Below are positions 24,191 to 35,814 of a DNA stretch of 64,000 bases, one piece after another. The notes below the pieces were generated by a model. It worked only from the letters and a program-made list of their open reading frames with translations. It did no database searches and was not told the DNA's origin. Source of the DNA: Trissonchulus latispiculum (Eukaryota > Nematoda > Enoplea > Enoplida > Ironidae). The stretch is from the NCBI GenBank assembly GCA_030248195.1, contig JASAND010030419.1, positions 62,001-126,000 of the forward strand, read 5' to 3'. Made by a program: the position numbers and the translations under genes. How positions within the stretch are numbered: position 1 is the stretch's first letter; each line of letters opens with the position of its first letter.

Positions 24191-24357
24191 AGGCCTTTTC
24201 GCGCAGCGAGTAAAACGACTTAAAAGTGTTAAAATAAACTCAATCCTTTTCCCGCACTGGGTTAAAAGAGTTAAACAGTTCATTTTTACTCGCCTGCATG
24301 GTTAAACGAGTTAAAAACTTTTTACTCTACTCTTTTAACTCGCGCGCGAAAAGGCCC
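24191..24357. mobile_element. Short MITE with TAA target duplication
   Basis: The ends AGGCCTTTTCGCGC and GCGCGAAAAGGCCC are inverted copies. TAA occurs on both sides (24,188-24,190 and 24,358-24,360). A 3-bp TAA duplication is the hallmark of PIF/Harbinger-type elements. The interior is built from GTTAAAAGAGTTAAA-like repeats. Non-coding. Confidence 0.65.
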
Positions 24358-24499
24358 TAAGACGGCATCGTTCTCAGAGTGTTGCACACAGAACTCTTAG
24401 TGAGTGCCAAATATAGATTTGCACAAGCAGATTAAATATTTATATAATATGTGCATCTGAATATATATGTTTTGATCCTCCTATGCCGTATTCTGCACA

Positions 24500-25418
24500 G
24501 TGCTCTGTGTGACTAGTAGTATGCACGGGCACGGATCCAAAAATTTGGACCCGGCTAGCCGGCACTAACCGAAGACCCATAACGATTAATTGTAACGCTC
24601 TCCGGGTACCCGATTTTTTTGTCGGGTATCTATAAACAAAATTGTAATTTTAATGCTTATTAATTGTTTGCCATTAAAATAAATCAATTTTGCGTTATTG
24701 TCCAGCTCACTTATTTTATAAACGTATCTGATGGGTTCACAGTGACTGGGTGGTAAGCGACTCACGGCGCAACGCTTGCATTAGAAATTTTTAGTTGCGA
24801 ACATAACAAATTTTCGAATTAATAACCCTTTTTTCCACAAATAAAATGATACAAAGATTTACTTGTAAAATCCGTTTAAACGTTACAGCATTCTAATGAA
24901 TACGAACGATTTCAATAATTTTAATCTGATATAAGTATTGAAATAAACCAAAAAGAAAAAATAAATGAAACTACTACTACTAACATTATTTCTTCCATTT
25001 GTTTGGCTGGCGGCCGTAATAGTATAATGTATTTCTCCAGAAATGAAATGAGCTTGAAGGAAAAATTTTGCGGTCCGTTATTTCTTACATTTCGACCTGC
25101 ACATACTTATGCAATGTATCTACTGTTTACAGAAATAAAGGCAGTGCTACATGTTAAACACTGTCGTATTTCAAAATCTAGGCATCAAATTGCGGAAGCT
25201 GTGATAACTTAGGCCACATCTTACGGATAAACATAATTCAGACAACACTAGAATATAAAAAAGTCGAAAAATTTTTGACATTTCAAATATTAATTTTTCT
25301 ACCTCTATTGACCTATTTTTGGCCCACCTCTAACCCACGAGTGACTCGTGTTGGCACACACCCTACCCGACCCGCGGGTAGCCGCGGTTACCCGCAGGTG
25401 CCCATGACCCATTTCCAG
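24500..25418. other. GC-rich element remnants in AT-rich sequence
   Basis: Near 24,519-24,620 is CACGGGCACGGATCC with GGGTACCCG motifs. Near 25,325-25,405 is CCCGCGGGTAGCCGCGG. The same words occur at 34,690-34,760 and 43,655-43,790, so these are remnants of one dispersed family. No gene seen. Confidence 0.4.
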
Positions 25419-25772
25419 CACCGTCTTGTCGTGCTACACCAAAAAAATAACCGCGTTGTAGTCTGCAACAGAATATCAGATAGACGTTTGGTAAGTAAAA
25501 TCTTAACGCAAATTGATAACCCGTCTGTCAAGGATAACGTCGCAAATTTCCATATTCTTTTTACCGCCGCGTCTGACAGAACAGGTCATATAATTACCAA
25601 TGTAAATGTGAAATTCGATTCGATCAATGTTAGTCGTCGGTGTGGACACATCCTTGCTGTTTATAATGCAAAGTGTGCCAGAAATAACAGCCGACATTTG
25701 GCAGGTTTGACCAAGAAGAGTGTTAGTTCGCTTAGCTTATGGAAAACTAAGTTGCTAGCCAACGCTTCCTAG
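25419..25772 (+). CDS. Possible exon, unrecognised
   Basis: After acceptor CCATTTCCAG the frame reads HRLVVLHQKNNRVVV. At 25,490 it meets a perfect donor TTTG|gtaagt, which would give a 72-nt phase-0 exon. Unspliced, the frame continues to a stop at 25,772 (ANFHILFTAASDRTGH, VSRRCGHILAVYNAKC). No domain recognised. Confidence 0.25.
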   Translation, partial: HRLVVLHQKNNRVVVCNRISDRRLVSKILTQIDNPSVKDNVANFHILFTAASDRTGHIITNVNVKFDSINVSRRCGHILAVYNAKCARNNSRHLAGLTKKSVSSLSLWKTKLLANAS

Positions 25773-26379
25773 CCGCATGCGGGTTTACGATAGGCGGTTG
25801 TTAAACAATATATGAAGCTTCACTTGTCTGACAAACTAAAAATCGTTACAGACAAAATGATACCCTTTTAATAACGTTCCCTCTTAAGCAAACGCAGTAA
25901 AAAGGGCTTGTGTAAGTACCTAGCATATTTAACCTTCTACAGCCGGCCTACGCGTCGAGCTCATGTTGTTTAACACAGCAGCAACGGCCCGTAGTGTTCA
26001 GGAGAAGCCACATCTGCCCACAGAGAAGTAGCAGCATTATGCAGAAATCAATCCCATTTGCCGAACATCGTCGGTTCAGTGGCTAACCGCGGACAAAGAC
26101 ACTCACCTTGTTTTTTCTCTCTTTCGGGCACTGTTTCGTTGGGGCCCCCTGTCACTTAAATTATTGCACTTACTGTTCAACAACTAAGAGTTTCGTTAGG
26201 ACGCTGCACATACAGATATTAAACTTTTTAAAATAATAAAATCATAAATTACTGGTACATATCTCTTTAGTAGCCGGTTATGTGTCCCTTTTAGCGCTAT
26301 ATTTTACGATCTCACTAAAGAGAAAAGGTTTTTGCAAATTGCATTGCGACTGTCAAACATTAATAACTTTATATGGTGC

Positions 26380-26545
26380 AGGCCGGCCGGCCTGTGTCTG
26401 TCCGACCGGCCTGTTCTCAGTCGGCGGCCGCCGGCCAACCGGCCGGCCGGCCTACTCTGTACCTGGTCCGGCTGGTCACCGGCCGGCCGGCCGGCCGCTG
26501 GCCGCCGGCCAGCCGGTGTAGAGTGGGCCGGTGCACAACACTAAC
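26380..26545. repeat. GGCCGG-rich element, copy 2
   Basis: A GGCCGGCCGG palindromic run ends in GGGCCGGTGCACAACACTA, matching the right end of the element at 8,651-8,999. The left end is less certain. Overlapping RPAGRP-rich frames are artefacts of the repeat. Confidence 0.5.
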
Positions 26546-26794
26546 TACAAGGCTGAGTTTGAACAAGTTTATGAAAACCTTTCCAAAACACCGACGGTTA
26601 CGCAATTGCTGCATTATTTAGATCATATAGACTAATCTTGTGCAACATAAATTTTCACCTTATTTTCGACACAGTCCCCTGCAAATGACGCTTGCCAATA
26701 AACTTGTGCAACCGATTCTCATATGATGCAGCTGAGAGCATAATATTAAGCAATTGTTTAAGCAGTTTTTGTTGGTATCCAGCTGCACGCACAC

Positions 26795-27891
26795 CAGAGA
26801 TGAAACCGAGTCACTATTTGCTGACCCGGTGACCCGGTGACCCGGTCGACCCCTGACCCGGTGACCCGGTGACCCGGTGACCCGGTATTTTTGAAAATTC
26901 TAGTTTAAGCTTGGAAAATTTTAAAATATTTATATTGGGGTGCGGTGAGTGTTTTTTACCTTTTTGGACATTTTTGGCGTCTAAAATAATAAGTTTTTTG
27001 CAAAATTTTTGCTTTCTTAAAGGAACATTGGAAAGTAAATATTGTATGTAATCCGAAAAAATCAAAACTGATTTGCACAATTTCACACTCAATGTGACGT
27101 GAAGTAAACTTACATAGCTTTTCGAAGCAAACAAATTCGAACAAAATACTTCGCCAAAGACATCACATCATCAAATTCTAACATCAGCACTTTTGAGTTT
27201 TATCATTATATATATTTGTAAAATATTTTATTTAGTTTTATGGCTGAGGTTTCACTTATTATTTGAAAATATTCCTGCACATGTCTAGGATTACACAATA
27301 TATTTTATAAATAAAATCTATCACAACTTTATTAGTTCCTGAAGATAGTAAGCCATAACAATTAGAAAAATGCAAAGCAAAACTCAGCATCTGTATTCTG
27401 TAGACCTTGTTTTGCTAAGATATTCCTTCTAACCGAGATTTGAAACACACAGTCTGACCTCCTCCCTCCAAAAAATCACTTACAGTAGATGGAGCATGGA
27501 GAATTTTAGATTTTAAAATAAAGATTTCAGACTCTAAGGGCACATGTAATAATTACCATTTTCTAGTTAAGATTAAACGCAATCATTGTAGTGTCAAACC
27601 TAGTTCTAAGCTTGACAGGACATTACTAATATTATAAGGACACTAAAAGGCATTTAAGAAAACTACACGATTAAGTTAAGAATATTTTTATTGCTAGTTT
27701 TTAAGGAAGTAAGTTTTCAATTGGTAAAAACTGGAAAAACTTTAAAAAATCTGCTATAACAGCAAAAAAATCCTCTAATTAAAAATACCGGGTCAAGACC
27801 GGGTCGGAGCTCCTGACCCGGTGACCCGGTGACCCGGTCCATATAGTGACCCGAACTGACCCGGTGACCCGGTGACCCGATTTCATCTCTG
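26795..27891. mobile_element. hAT-like non-autonomous element with exact 8-bp target duplication
   Basis: The element begins CAGAGATGAAA and ends TTTCATCTCTG. ACGCACAC flanks it exactly on both sides (26,787-26,794 and 27,892-27,899). Just inside each end are tandem GACCCGGT repeats (26,821-26,885 and 27,785-27,880). The AT-rich middle has no gene. An 8-bp duplication with CAGAGATG-like ends fits the hAT superfamily. Solo ends with the same GACCCGG..TTTCATCTCT signature occur near 7,735 and 62,055. Confidence 0.8.
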
Positions 27892-29480
27892 ACGCACACA
27901 CTGTCGCCATGCATATCTCCGCATTGCGCAGCAAATTAGTTTAGGTCCAAGCCTATATAGGGTGCGGATACACGTTTAGTTTATCACTGTGCGTCTCCCT
28001 TATAAGGTGTGCGGTACACCTAACGGTGTAGGACGTTCTGAAGTCAACCATCAATCTAATAAGGAATCAACCTATACCAGCAGGGCGTTTAATAACAATC
28101 CTTCATGTTTTTGGTCAACGCTTGCCGTAATAGGACATTTCTGTCTACATAGAACAACAGTTTACCGACTCGAATATCTAAGCATGTTAGTTTCCAGCGT
28201 AGACCTTAAACCCCCGTCTAGACCGTTTTCTCATGCTGTTATACCTAAGTATAAAAAATAAATTATGTTACATCTGCGCCATTCAGTTGTCTCGTAAGCG
28301 CCATGGCAGCTTTCGTAATGCCGTATCAGGGATGTATCCCTCCCAAACACCACTAGGTAGGGAAACATAGGAATAACTGTTGACGTTATCCTGCTAATAA
28401 AGAACTATGCCACTCTTTAATTCATACAGCACACTCTTACAGTACTATAGCAATAAAAACATATATAGGTCGCCACAATATTTCAAAGAACGAACATTGA
28501 TGCGGAGTTCCCCGGGATTATATTGTCCGTTTGAGATTGTCGATTTGATACAGACACAACAGGGTCACTAAAAGTTAGAGTGAAAATTAATAAATGGAGC
28601 ACTTATTCTGCGATCTGTTACCTATCGCGCGCAGTTTCCATCCCGATTGAGGTTGTCTGAGCAATTTAGTAAGAGCACGACAAGTGGAACCTTTTGCGCC
28701 CACCAGCCCTAACTTTGTCGTGCAAATTAATTAATTACCCACAGAAGGAACATACAACAAAACAATGAAATTAAACATCACACGCCTACATAAAGACAAG
28801 AAAGGTTATGCAACCTTCGCATGCAAGCATTTAAATTCATGTATAATGTTAGCTACTGTGCTAAATGTAGCTCGTCCACCAGGTCTCAGTTATTTTCGTA
28901 GTCACAACATAGACGTTAGAATCAGTCGATAGTCAAGCCAGCGAATAGCTTTGCCAGATCAATCATCTAAAGCAAATTACTAATACAAATATACACGGTG
29001 TATAAAAATTACAAAATACTGAATCAATAATCTGATGCAAGCTACCAAGGCTGTTAACTGGTTCCTTATCAATGAGTAGTAACACCTGTTATTTTCATTG
29101 TTAGCAGGGGAACAGTGCTTAACTGTGCACAAGGGTTAGACGCAAAATGTAGTGCGCCGGCTTAACTTGTTTAAACTTATAGCTTTCGTTAGCCTAGATT
29201 AAACGCACGAAAAGCGTTAAACACGTCTAATTTTGTCGTGTAAAATAGACTTATTTTCGCAGACGGCGTTTTGAGCGAATAGAAACATTTATAACTTTCA
29301 CTCAACGTGATGAGACCTCTCACGTGAACCCAACCATATTGCCATTGGGGAAACTTTTATTTTTTGGGATGTGTGCCCGCTGGTGCCACGTGCCGCCCCT
29401 AACCCACTTAACCCATACATATTCATATCCTCTTGAACGCGACCCTTAAGTTGTTACCTAACACAACTGCTGTCCGCTTA
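27892..29480. other. Unassigned sequence
   Basis: Short frames only, such as 27,989-28,261. No recognisable domain, splice-bounded exon or repeat structure. Confidence 0.4.
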
Positions 29481-30118
29481 GGGATCTTTTCCACAATCCC
29501 TCCCTCAATACGGACTGGTTGGATTGGGGGTTATTGGGTGATCCAAATGCGGTCATATTTGGGGAAAGTGTTACCCGAGGCGCAATAATTAAAAAAAATT
29601 AGAAAATTTTAAATTTTTTTAAATTTTTAAAATTTCTAAAATTTCAAAATTTTTGAATTTGTTCAAAGTTTTCTGATACATTCGACGATGCTGAGCATTT
29701 TTCCTTCTTGCAGCAACATCTGAAAAAGCTTCCTGCTATCTCTACAGCGGCTCTAACTGTAAACATCAAAGGAAATTGCCGCCAACAATAGGCACACGAT
29801 TACTGCTGTATACAGGCGGCGTTTTCCTTTGCTCTTTACTGTTAGAGCCGCTGCAGAGATCGCAGGAAGCATTTTCAGATGTTGCTGCAAGAAGAAAAAA
29901 TGCTCAACGTCACCGAATCTACCTGAAAATTTTAAAAAATTCAAAAATTTTGAAATTTAAAAAATTTTAAAATTTTAAAAAAAATTAAAGTTATTGAAAT
30001 TTTTGAAGTTACTGAGCCTCATGTAACACCTTCCCAAAATATAAACGCATTTGAATCACCCAATAACCCCCAATCCAACCAGTTCGTATTGAGGGGGGGG
30101 GGTTGTGGAAAAGATCCC
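29481..30118. mobile_element. 638-bp palindromic element with 6-bp target duplication
   Basis: GGGATCTTTTCCACAA at the left is mirrored by TTGTGGAAAAGATCCC at the right. CGCTTA flanks both ends (29,475-29,480 and 30,119-30,124). Symmetry continues through GGTTGGATTGGGGGTTATTG and through the inner blocks near 29,690-29,757 and 29,832-29,910, so essentially the whole element is one hairpin. The interior inverted block makes two antisense frames that look alike. They are symmetry artefacts. Confidence 0.8.
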
Positions 30119-30550
30119 CGCTTAGTATTTCTCTTCCTTTCCGTTTTAAAAATTAGTGAAAATTTAAATTGTAAGACTTTTAAATTTTTATAAAATTTTT
30201 TAAATCTCTGATTAATGAGCCTTCAGAAAATATATATGTCGTAGTACAGTATAGCATTCGGTACAGTGCGACATTGTACTAGTACAGTATGACATGCTCT
30301 ACTGTACTAGTACAGTGTAGGATCAGTGGTTAAAAGAGCTCCTATATAAAACCCATCAGTCTAATGCTGCAAAATTAATGGGGTTACCTAATACCTGTTT
30401 GTCATTGTTAACGTGTGTCTCCTTAGCGAACCAAGTCTTTGATCCAGTGCTGAAACTGTTTGATCCAGAAAGAGCAAGTTAAACTATGCATGAGTCACGA
30501 ACATTTAGCTTTGAGTCACGCATGGTTCGACTAAAAAATTGAGTTTTTTA

Positions 30551-31733
30551 TTGGTTCGCTAAAAGTCGCTTTGCGAACCAAGTTTTGAGTTATTAACTCA
30601 TTTTGTGTCAGCTGATAGTCCTTCAAGTATACTCCATGAGTCACTCTTTAGAATTTAACGAAACTTCAGAGAAAAGCGGAATTTTAAAATAGAATCACTA
30701 ATAAAAAATACCAAATCTAATTGGCTTAAAGCGTGAAATGGTCCGCTCACCTAACATGAGCAGTGCTGAGAATAAAATAGTGGTTATCCCAAGAACACGC
30801 TAAATTTTAGTTTTGAATTTACCACGTTTTAATTTGCAGTATCAGAGTCACCGCCGAATATACTATCCTGGCCGCAACTTTAAATTCCATCGAATATTTG
30901 AAAAAATTTGAATTTTTGTACATGTAAAGATTGCTAAGTCGTGACTGCGTCCGCTCACCGAAAGTAGGGCGACTTTACTCCAAAAAGCGGGTTATCTCCG
31001 GTTGTCCTAATTTTTTATATTGGGTAAAAAGCCTATTCTTTGCAGAGAAAACGACTGTTGTGGGTTTTTGAATGGTTCGGCGCTTTCACAAGATAATAAT
31101 TTATCAAAACATTGTCAATTAAATTCATCAAACTTAATAAAATAGAGACAATATGTTTCCTGTAATTTAGGAATTAGATTAATGTTTCTAAGAAAATTTA
31201 TAAACAACGGTCAATCAAAAATCCACAGCAGTCGTTTTTTCGGCAGAAAACAGCTTTTTACCCAATTTAAAAAATTAGGACAACCGGAGATAACCCGCTT
31301 TTTGGAGTAAAGTCGCCCTACTTTCGGTGAGCGGACGCAGTCACGACTTAGCAATCTCTACATGTACAAAATTCAAATTTTTTCAAATATTCGATGGAAT
31401 TTAAAGCTGCGGCCAGGATAGTATATTCGGCGGTGACCCTGATACTGCAAATTAAAACGTGGTAAATTCAAAAATAAAATTTAGCGTGTTCTTGGGATAA
31501 CCACTATTTTATTCTCAGCACTGCTCATGTTAGGTGAGCGGACCATTTCACGCTTTAAGCCAATTAGATTTGGTATTTTTTATTAGTGATTCTATTTTAA
31601 AATTCCGCTTTTCTCTGAAGTTTCGTTAAATTCTAAAGAGTGACTCATGGAGTATACTTGAAGGACTATCAGCTGACACAAAATGAGCCAATAACTCAAA
31701 ACTTGGTTCGCAAAGCGACTTTTAGCGAACCAA
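30551..31733. mobile_element. Near-perfect 1.18-kb palindrome (foldback element)
   Basis: Arms of about 520 bp (30,551-31,075 and 31,205-31,733) are inverted copies with only occasional mismatches (roughly two in 53 bases where compared). A spacer of about 130 bp separates them. Each tip is itself a small hairpin, TTGGTTCGC...GCGAACCAA. TA occurs on both flanks (30,549-30,550 and 31,734-31,735). High arm identity suggests recent insertion or ongoing arm conversion. No coding capacity. Confidence 0.85.
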
Positions 31734-31839
31734 TAAATCTTCATTCAGCCCAATAAGAAAACAAATGGCCCGATGATTGGAGGCTTCTTCACAATGATTT
31801 TAAAAAATCCTGAAACCATAAAAAATATTCGCAGCATTT

Positions 31840-32828
31840 AAGGTGGTGATTCCTTTTGGGCACAAATTTTTGTTTGGCGGCGCAAATAAGGATGAAATTT
31901 GGCAAAACTTTCCGAAAGACATTCTTTTAGCGTTCTAACACCCTCCGCGCAATCCCGATTCAAAAATTTGAGATTTCCGATTAGGGCGCTTTTTCCCAAT
32001 TTCTGAAAGTTTGGCGGCAGCTGTACAGTTATGACAATATTCATTTGAAAGACCTAGTTGAGCTTCACATTTTTGCTTTTTAAAGCAACTTTCTACATTT
32101 TCTCTACCGTGAGATATTGCCGATTTTCTTGTTTTGGCGTCGAAAACTTGTCATTTTTGCAAAAATCAAATAATCCATCATTTTTTGAACTACACAAGCC
32201 GGAAAATCAAACTAAGGGCGTCGATCTGAAGGTCTCACAGGGACAAATTATCCGATGGATGATCGTCTTCCAACAGCTATCCCATAGGCTGCTATCATGA
32301 AAATTGTAGTTTTTGCAAAAACACGACCAATTTTTTTCCAAAGATTGTGGAGCATTCACCATGCAAGCTGGAGGACTGCTACTGAACAAATGTGTTCTGC
32401 ACAAATATACCCAGGGACCCATTTTTTAGTTGTCCCGATTGCTGCTTCCTAGCTAAGGTAATCACTTGACAAATTTGGAAAAGGTAGGCAAAATACAGGT
32501 TACGCACACATTTCAGCTTATTTCTCTATAGCGAAGTACGATTTTTCGCAATACATAAAAAATCGACCCCAGCTATTTGATGGAGGTATCGAATGATATA
32601 ACCGATGTCTCGCGAAAAAATTTACTTGAGTCTGCAAAAAATCTGGAAAATTATACTTCCTCTAAAATGTGTCAAAAATATTTTAAAAAGGCATCATTAG
32701 TTTCAGGGTATGCATTAAAAAGAGAAAATGTCAAGCTACGTTTTGATATAAAAATGGCTTCTTAACTAAAAAGTAATGAACGAGTAGTAATGGTGCAAAC
32801 TTTTGTGACCAAAGGGAATCACCACCTT
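31840..32828. mobile_element. DNA element with 25-bp inverted ends
   Basis: AAGGTGGTGATTCC followed by TTTGGGCACAAA at the left is the inverse of TTTGTGACCAAA then GGGAATCACCACCTT at the right. Only the ends are symmetric. The 940-bp interior has scattered short frames but no transposase domain, so this is a non-autonomous element. No target duplication is evident. Confidence 0.65.
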
Positions 32829-35730
32829 TGTAATTACTTAGATTTTCACAGATGCCTTTGGCAAAGGGATCGTTCATGTTAAGCTCAGCCCACTGCCAAA
32901 CTGTTTCACGACAATTCAAAAACAGATCAGGCCATTTTACACCAAAGTCTACATTTTGTGATTTGATTCAGTACGGTTAATCAAAAATCAGAAGTCGCAT
33001 CAAAACACTTTTTAGTCAAATCTTAGCAGGATTCAAAACAATCCTATCCCACACCTCTGCCAAATCGCTCGGAGAAATTTCGATAGAATTCACAGATGGC
33101 AAGAATCCAAGTCTTCCGTCTGATCCAGAAAGTCCGCTCTTCTACAATAAATGCAAGAGTCTACAATATGTAGAGTGAGACGCTCAGCTGTAAGCTATTG
33201 GATAAGGCTACGGCTGTATGGCATAAAAGCGACATAGCGAAAGTACGGCATGGATAAGGCGCGATAAACGGTTGTTTATAACGCGACGTAGCAAAGGTGC
33301 CAATTAGCTAACGCGCGACAGCTCAGTTGTACACATCAGCAAAGGCGCGGCAACCCTGTTATCTATAAATCTTCAGCTACCTTTGTTGTCTGGTAATTTT
33401 ATATCCTTTTGTACCTAAACACCAGGAGCAATTGGCATCGTTCGAAATGTCTTTTCATAAGCTGTGATTTATATGAACTAGAATTTTTAATTAGGCCTTA
33501 CAGCTTTCAGAATATTTCACGAAACTTGCTGACCCCCAATTTTACCATTGTAAAACAGTCAAATTTGGCTGTTCGCAAACTAGAAAAATTAATAAAAAAA
33601 TTTTGAAGACCTAAATTACAATTCCGTTTCTTACAAATCACCCTTCCAAATCGTATTTATGATATAAGATGGAGATTGAACTTGAACTGCTCCATTTTGT
33701 CGTTGGCGAGATTTCTCTGGCACACGGAAAAAATAATTTTTCAAGAACTTTAAGAATTTAAAGAATTTCAAGAACTTTTTCCGTTTACTACATATTTTTA
33801 AATACATTACTGACATCAACTTTGAGGTGAAATTCCTCGCTAACCGCACGAGATAACCGACCTTCATTTCAAAAACTCGTTGAAATATAACAATCGGATA
33901 ACAAAATATATGTGAAAAGTAGAAAAATCAGAGATGGCCGAAAAATTGGTCAAAAATCGCCCCACCCCCTTAAGTATTTTGGACGAATTATCATTGTGGG
34001 CGAAGTGAAAAGCAATGCATTTTGTTTCTTTCTCCGGAACAGACAGATACAATGTACTACATATAGTATTAAATACTAAAAAAACCAAGATAACGTACTT
34101 ATACTGCAAAAAAGTAAATTTCCAGTAAAAACACCAACTTTAAGGCACACTAAAAGGCGAAACTGTAATTTGAGAAATCCTGGCTTTGTAGAATTACAAC
34201 TAGGGTTACTAAACGGAAATTTGTTTTGAAGCCTGGTCACTGGTGCACAAAATTTAAAATCGTGGACATGCGGGAATGTGCGGGCGGACGTGAACAAGAC
34301 CTGCGTGGACAAACGTGGACGTGGACAATGAAATTCTTGCCCACTTACAACTCTGTGCAAACAGTAACATCAGATATTGGAGGAGGCCATGCGCCATGCT
34401 TTTCGTTCTTTTGCGTTGTGTTTCATTCATTCTTCATTTATGTAATTTTCATTTTATGCCAGTAAACTTAATTGAACAACATTTCAGTATTGCCGCGGAC
34501 GTCTTCGAAACTGGTTAGTATAAAAAATACACCTCTTTGTTCCATCCCAATGACAGACAGAGCTCGTCGTTCACGTCTGCATATTCACTCTCCGCGACAG
34601 CATAATCAACATCATTTCGACGCTAAACATGTACGGCAGATTTAAATATCAACGGTGCACTGCGCTACTGACCTACAATCAGGCCCCTAAGTAAGCATGA
34701 GCGCGGGTAGTCGGGTACCCGGTTACCCGAAAATTTTCGGGTACCCGGCTCCTGCTTAGGGTAACCGATATCCAGTTAAAATCAAAAAACGTATTAAACT
34801 GAGACTTTCTAGTTTACCCCCGACAATCAAAAATTTAAAAACTTCACAGAAGAGCTTTTAAATTTATACGGAGAATAAGGGAACTGTAACGTTTAGACCG
34901 CTGTTTTGCAGAACAGTTGCATATGGCAATTTCTGGGAACCAAAACAATGTTGTGGGAATCGGTTTAGTGATATCTGAACTGGGAGTGACAGGAAATGTA
35001 CTCACACTAATTTAGTCATAGTTAATATATTTCTTTTTCTTTTTTACCCTTCACAATGCCAAGACTACAAGACAGTCAGTCCTCCTCAGTTATAGAATAG
35101 GCTTGCAACATGCCCTTAGCGTTAAGGTCCAAATCTGGTGGCGGGGCTTCAGCGCGTGTTGTAACACCGCAGCATACATACATACATACATACCGCCACA
35201 TACAACGTTGACAGGTTTTAAAAAGTTGCGTCATCTACTAAATAAATGCTATAAATAGAGGTAGGCAACTACAACAGCAACAATTTCTATATCAGTTTGC
35301 GTCGTAGAACGAGATCTTTTTAGCGATATAAAAAATGTATAGTTCGGTTAAGGTAATCTCTTCCTGGGCCGGCTATATACCTTGCCACAAATAGCAATGG
35401 GAATTTCATCATTTCACAGAAATGCCTTAACATACGTCCTAACTGCGTTTATGAGGATCAGACTAAGACTATGTAGGCCGAGCCGAACACCTAAATTTTC
35501 CTATTGTGCAAAAGATGTCCTTCCTTCTACGCAACAACGGTTGGGAAATTATTAATACACGTTATTCCCAGCTGAAGTTGTTGTATTTATATAGTCGAAA
35601 ACGCCCGGTTATCAAAAATGTCAGCATTGCATGCTTACACACAAAAAAGCCCCCCCCACCGTGACTCAACCTTTTTAAACAGCATTTCGCAAGGTTATTC
35701 TATTGGTATGAGCTCAGTGTCTTGGTCTTG
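32829..35730. other. Unassigned sequence with one GC-rich palindrome and a TACA microsatellite
   Basis: A GGGTACCCGGTTACCCG palindromic patch lies at 34,690-34,760 between inverted TAAGTAAGCATGAGC/GCTCCTGCTTA ends. A short CATACATACATA run lies at 35,170-35,195. No gene is supported. Confidence 0.4.
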
Positions 35731-35814
35731 TCAGTAGAAAGTACATTGTGCGATATACCTTTTTCGTTCTTTCACTAGTTCTGTTATGCTCAGGATGCTT
35801 GTTAGAAGCGTCAG
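35731..35814 (-). CDS. Gene A possible terminal exon
   Basis: The acceptor is GTCTGTGTCAG and the exon is phase 0. It reads LTLLTSILSITELVKERKR to a stop 28 codons on. It has no counterpart in gene B by sequence. Weak. Confidence 0.25.
   Translation of the reverse strand: MTLLTSILSITELVKERKRYIAQCTFY

Noticed and set aside
26105..26146. Minus-strand micro-exon ending AACAAG|gtgagt
   Set aside because: A good donor but only 42 nt of possible exon, with no partner exons identified.
26282..26621. RPAGRP-rich frames
   Set aside because: Produced by GGCCGG repeats on both strands.
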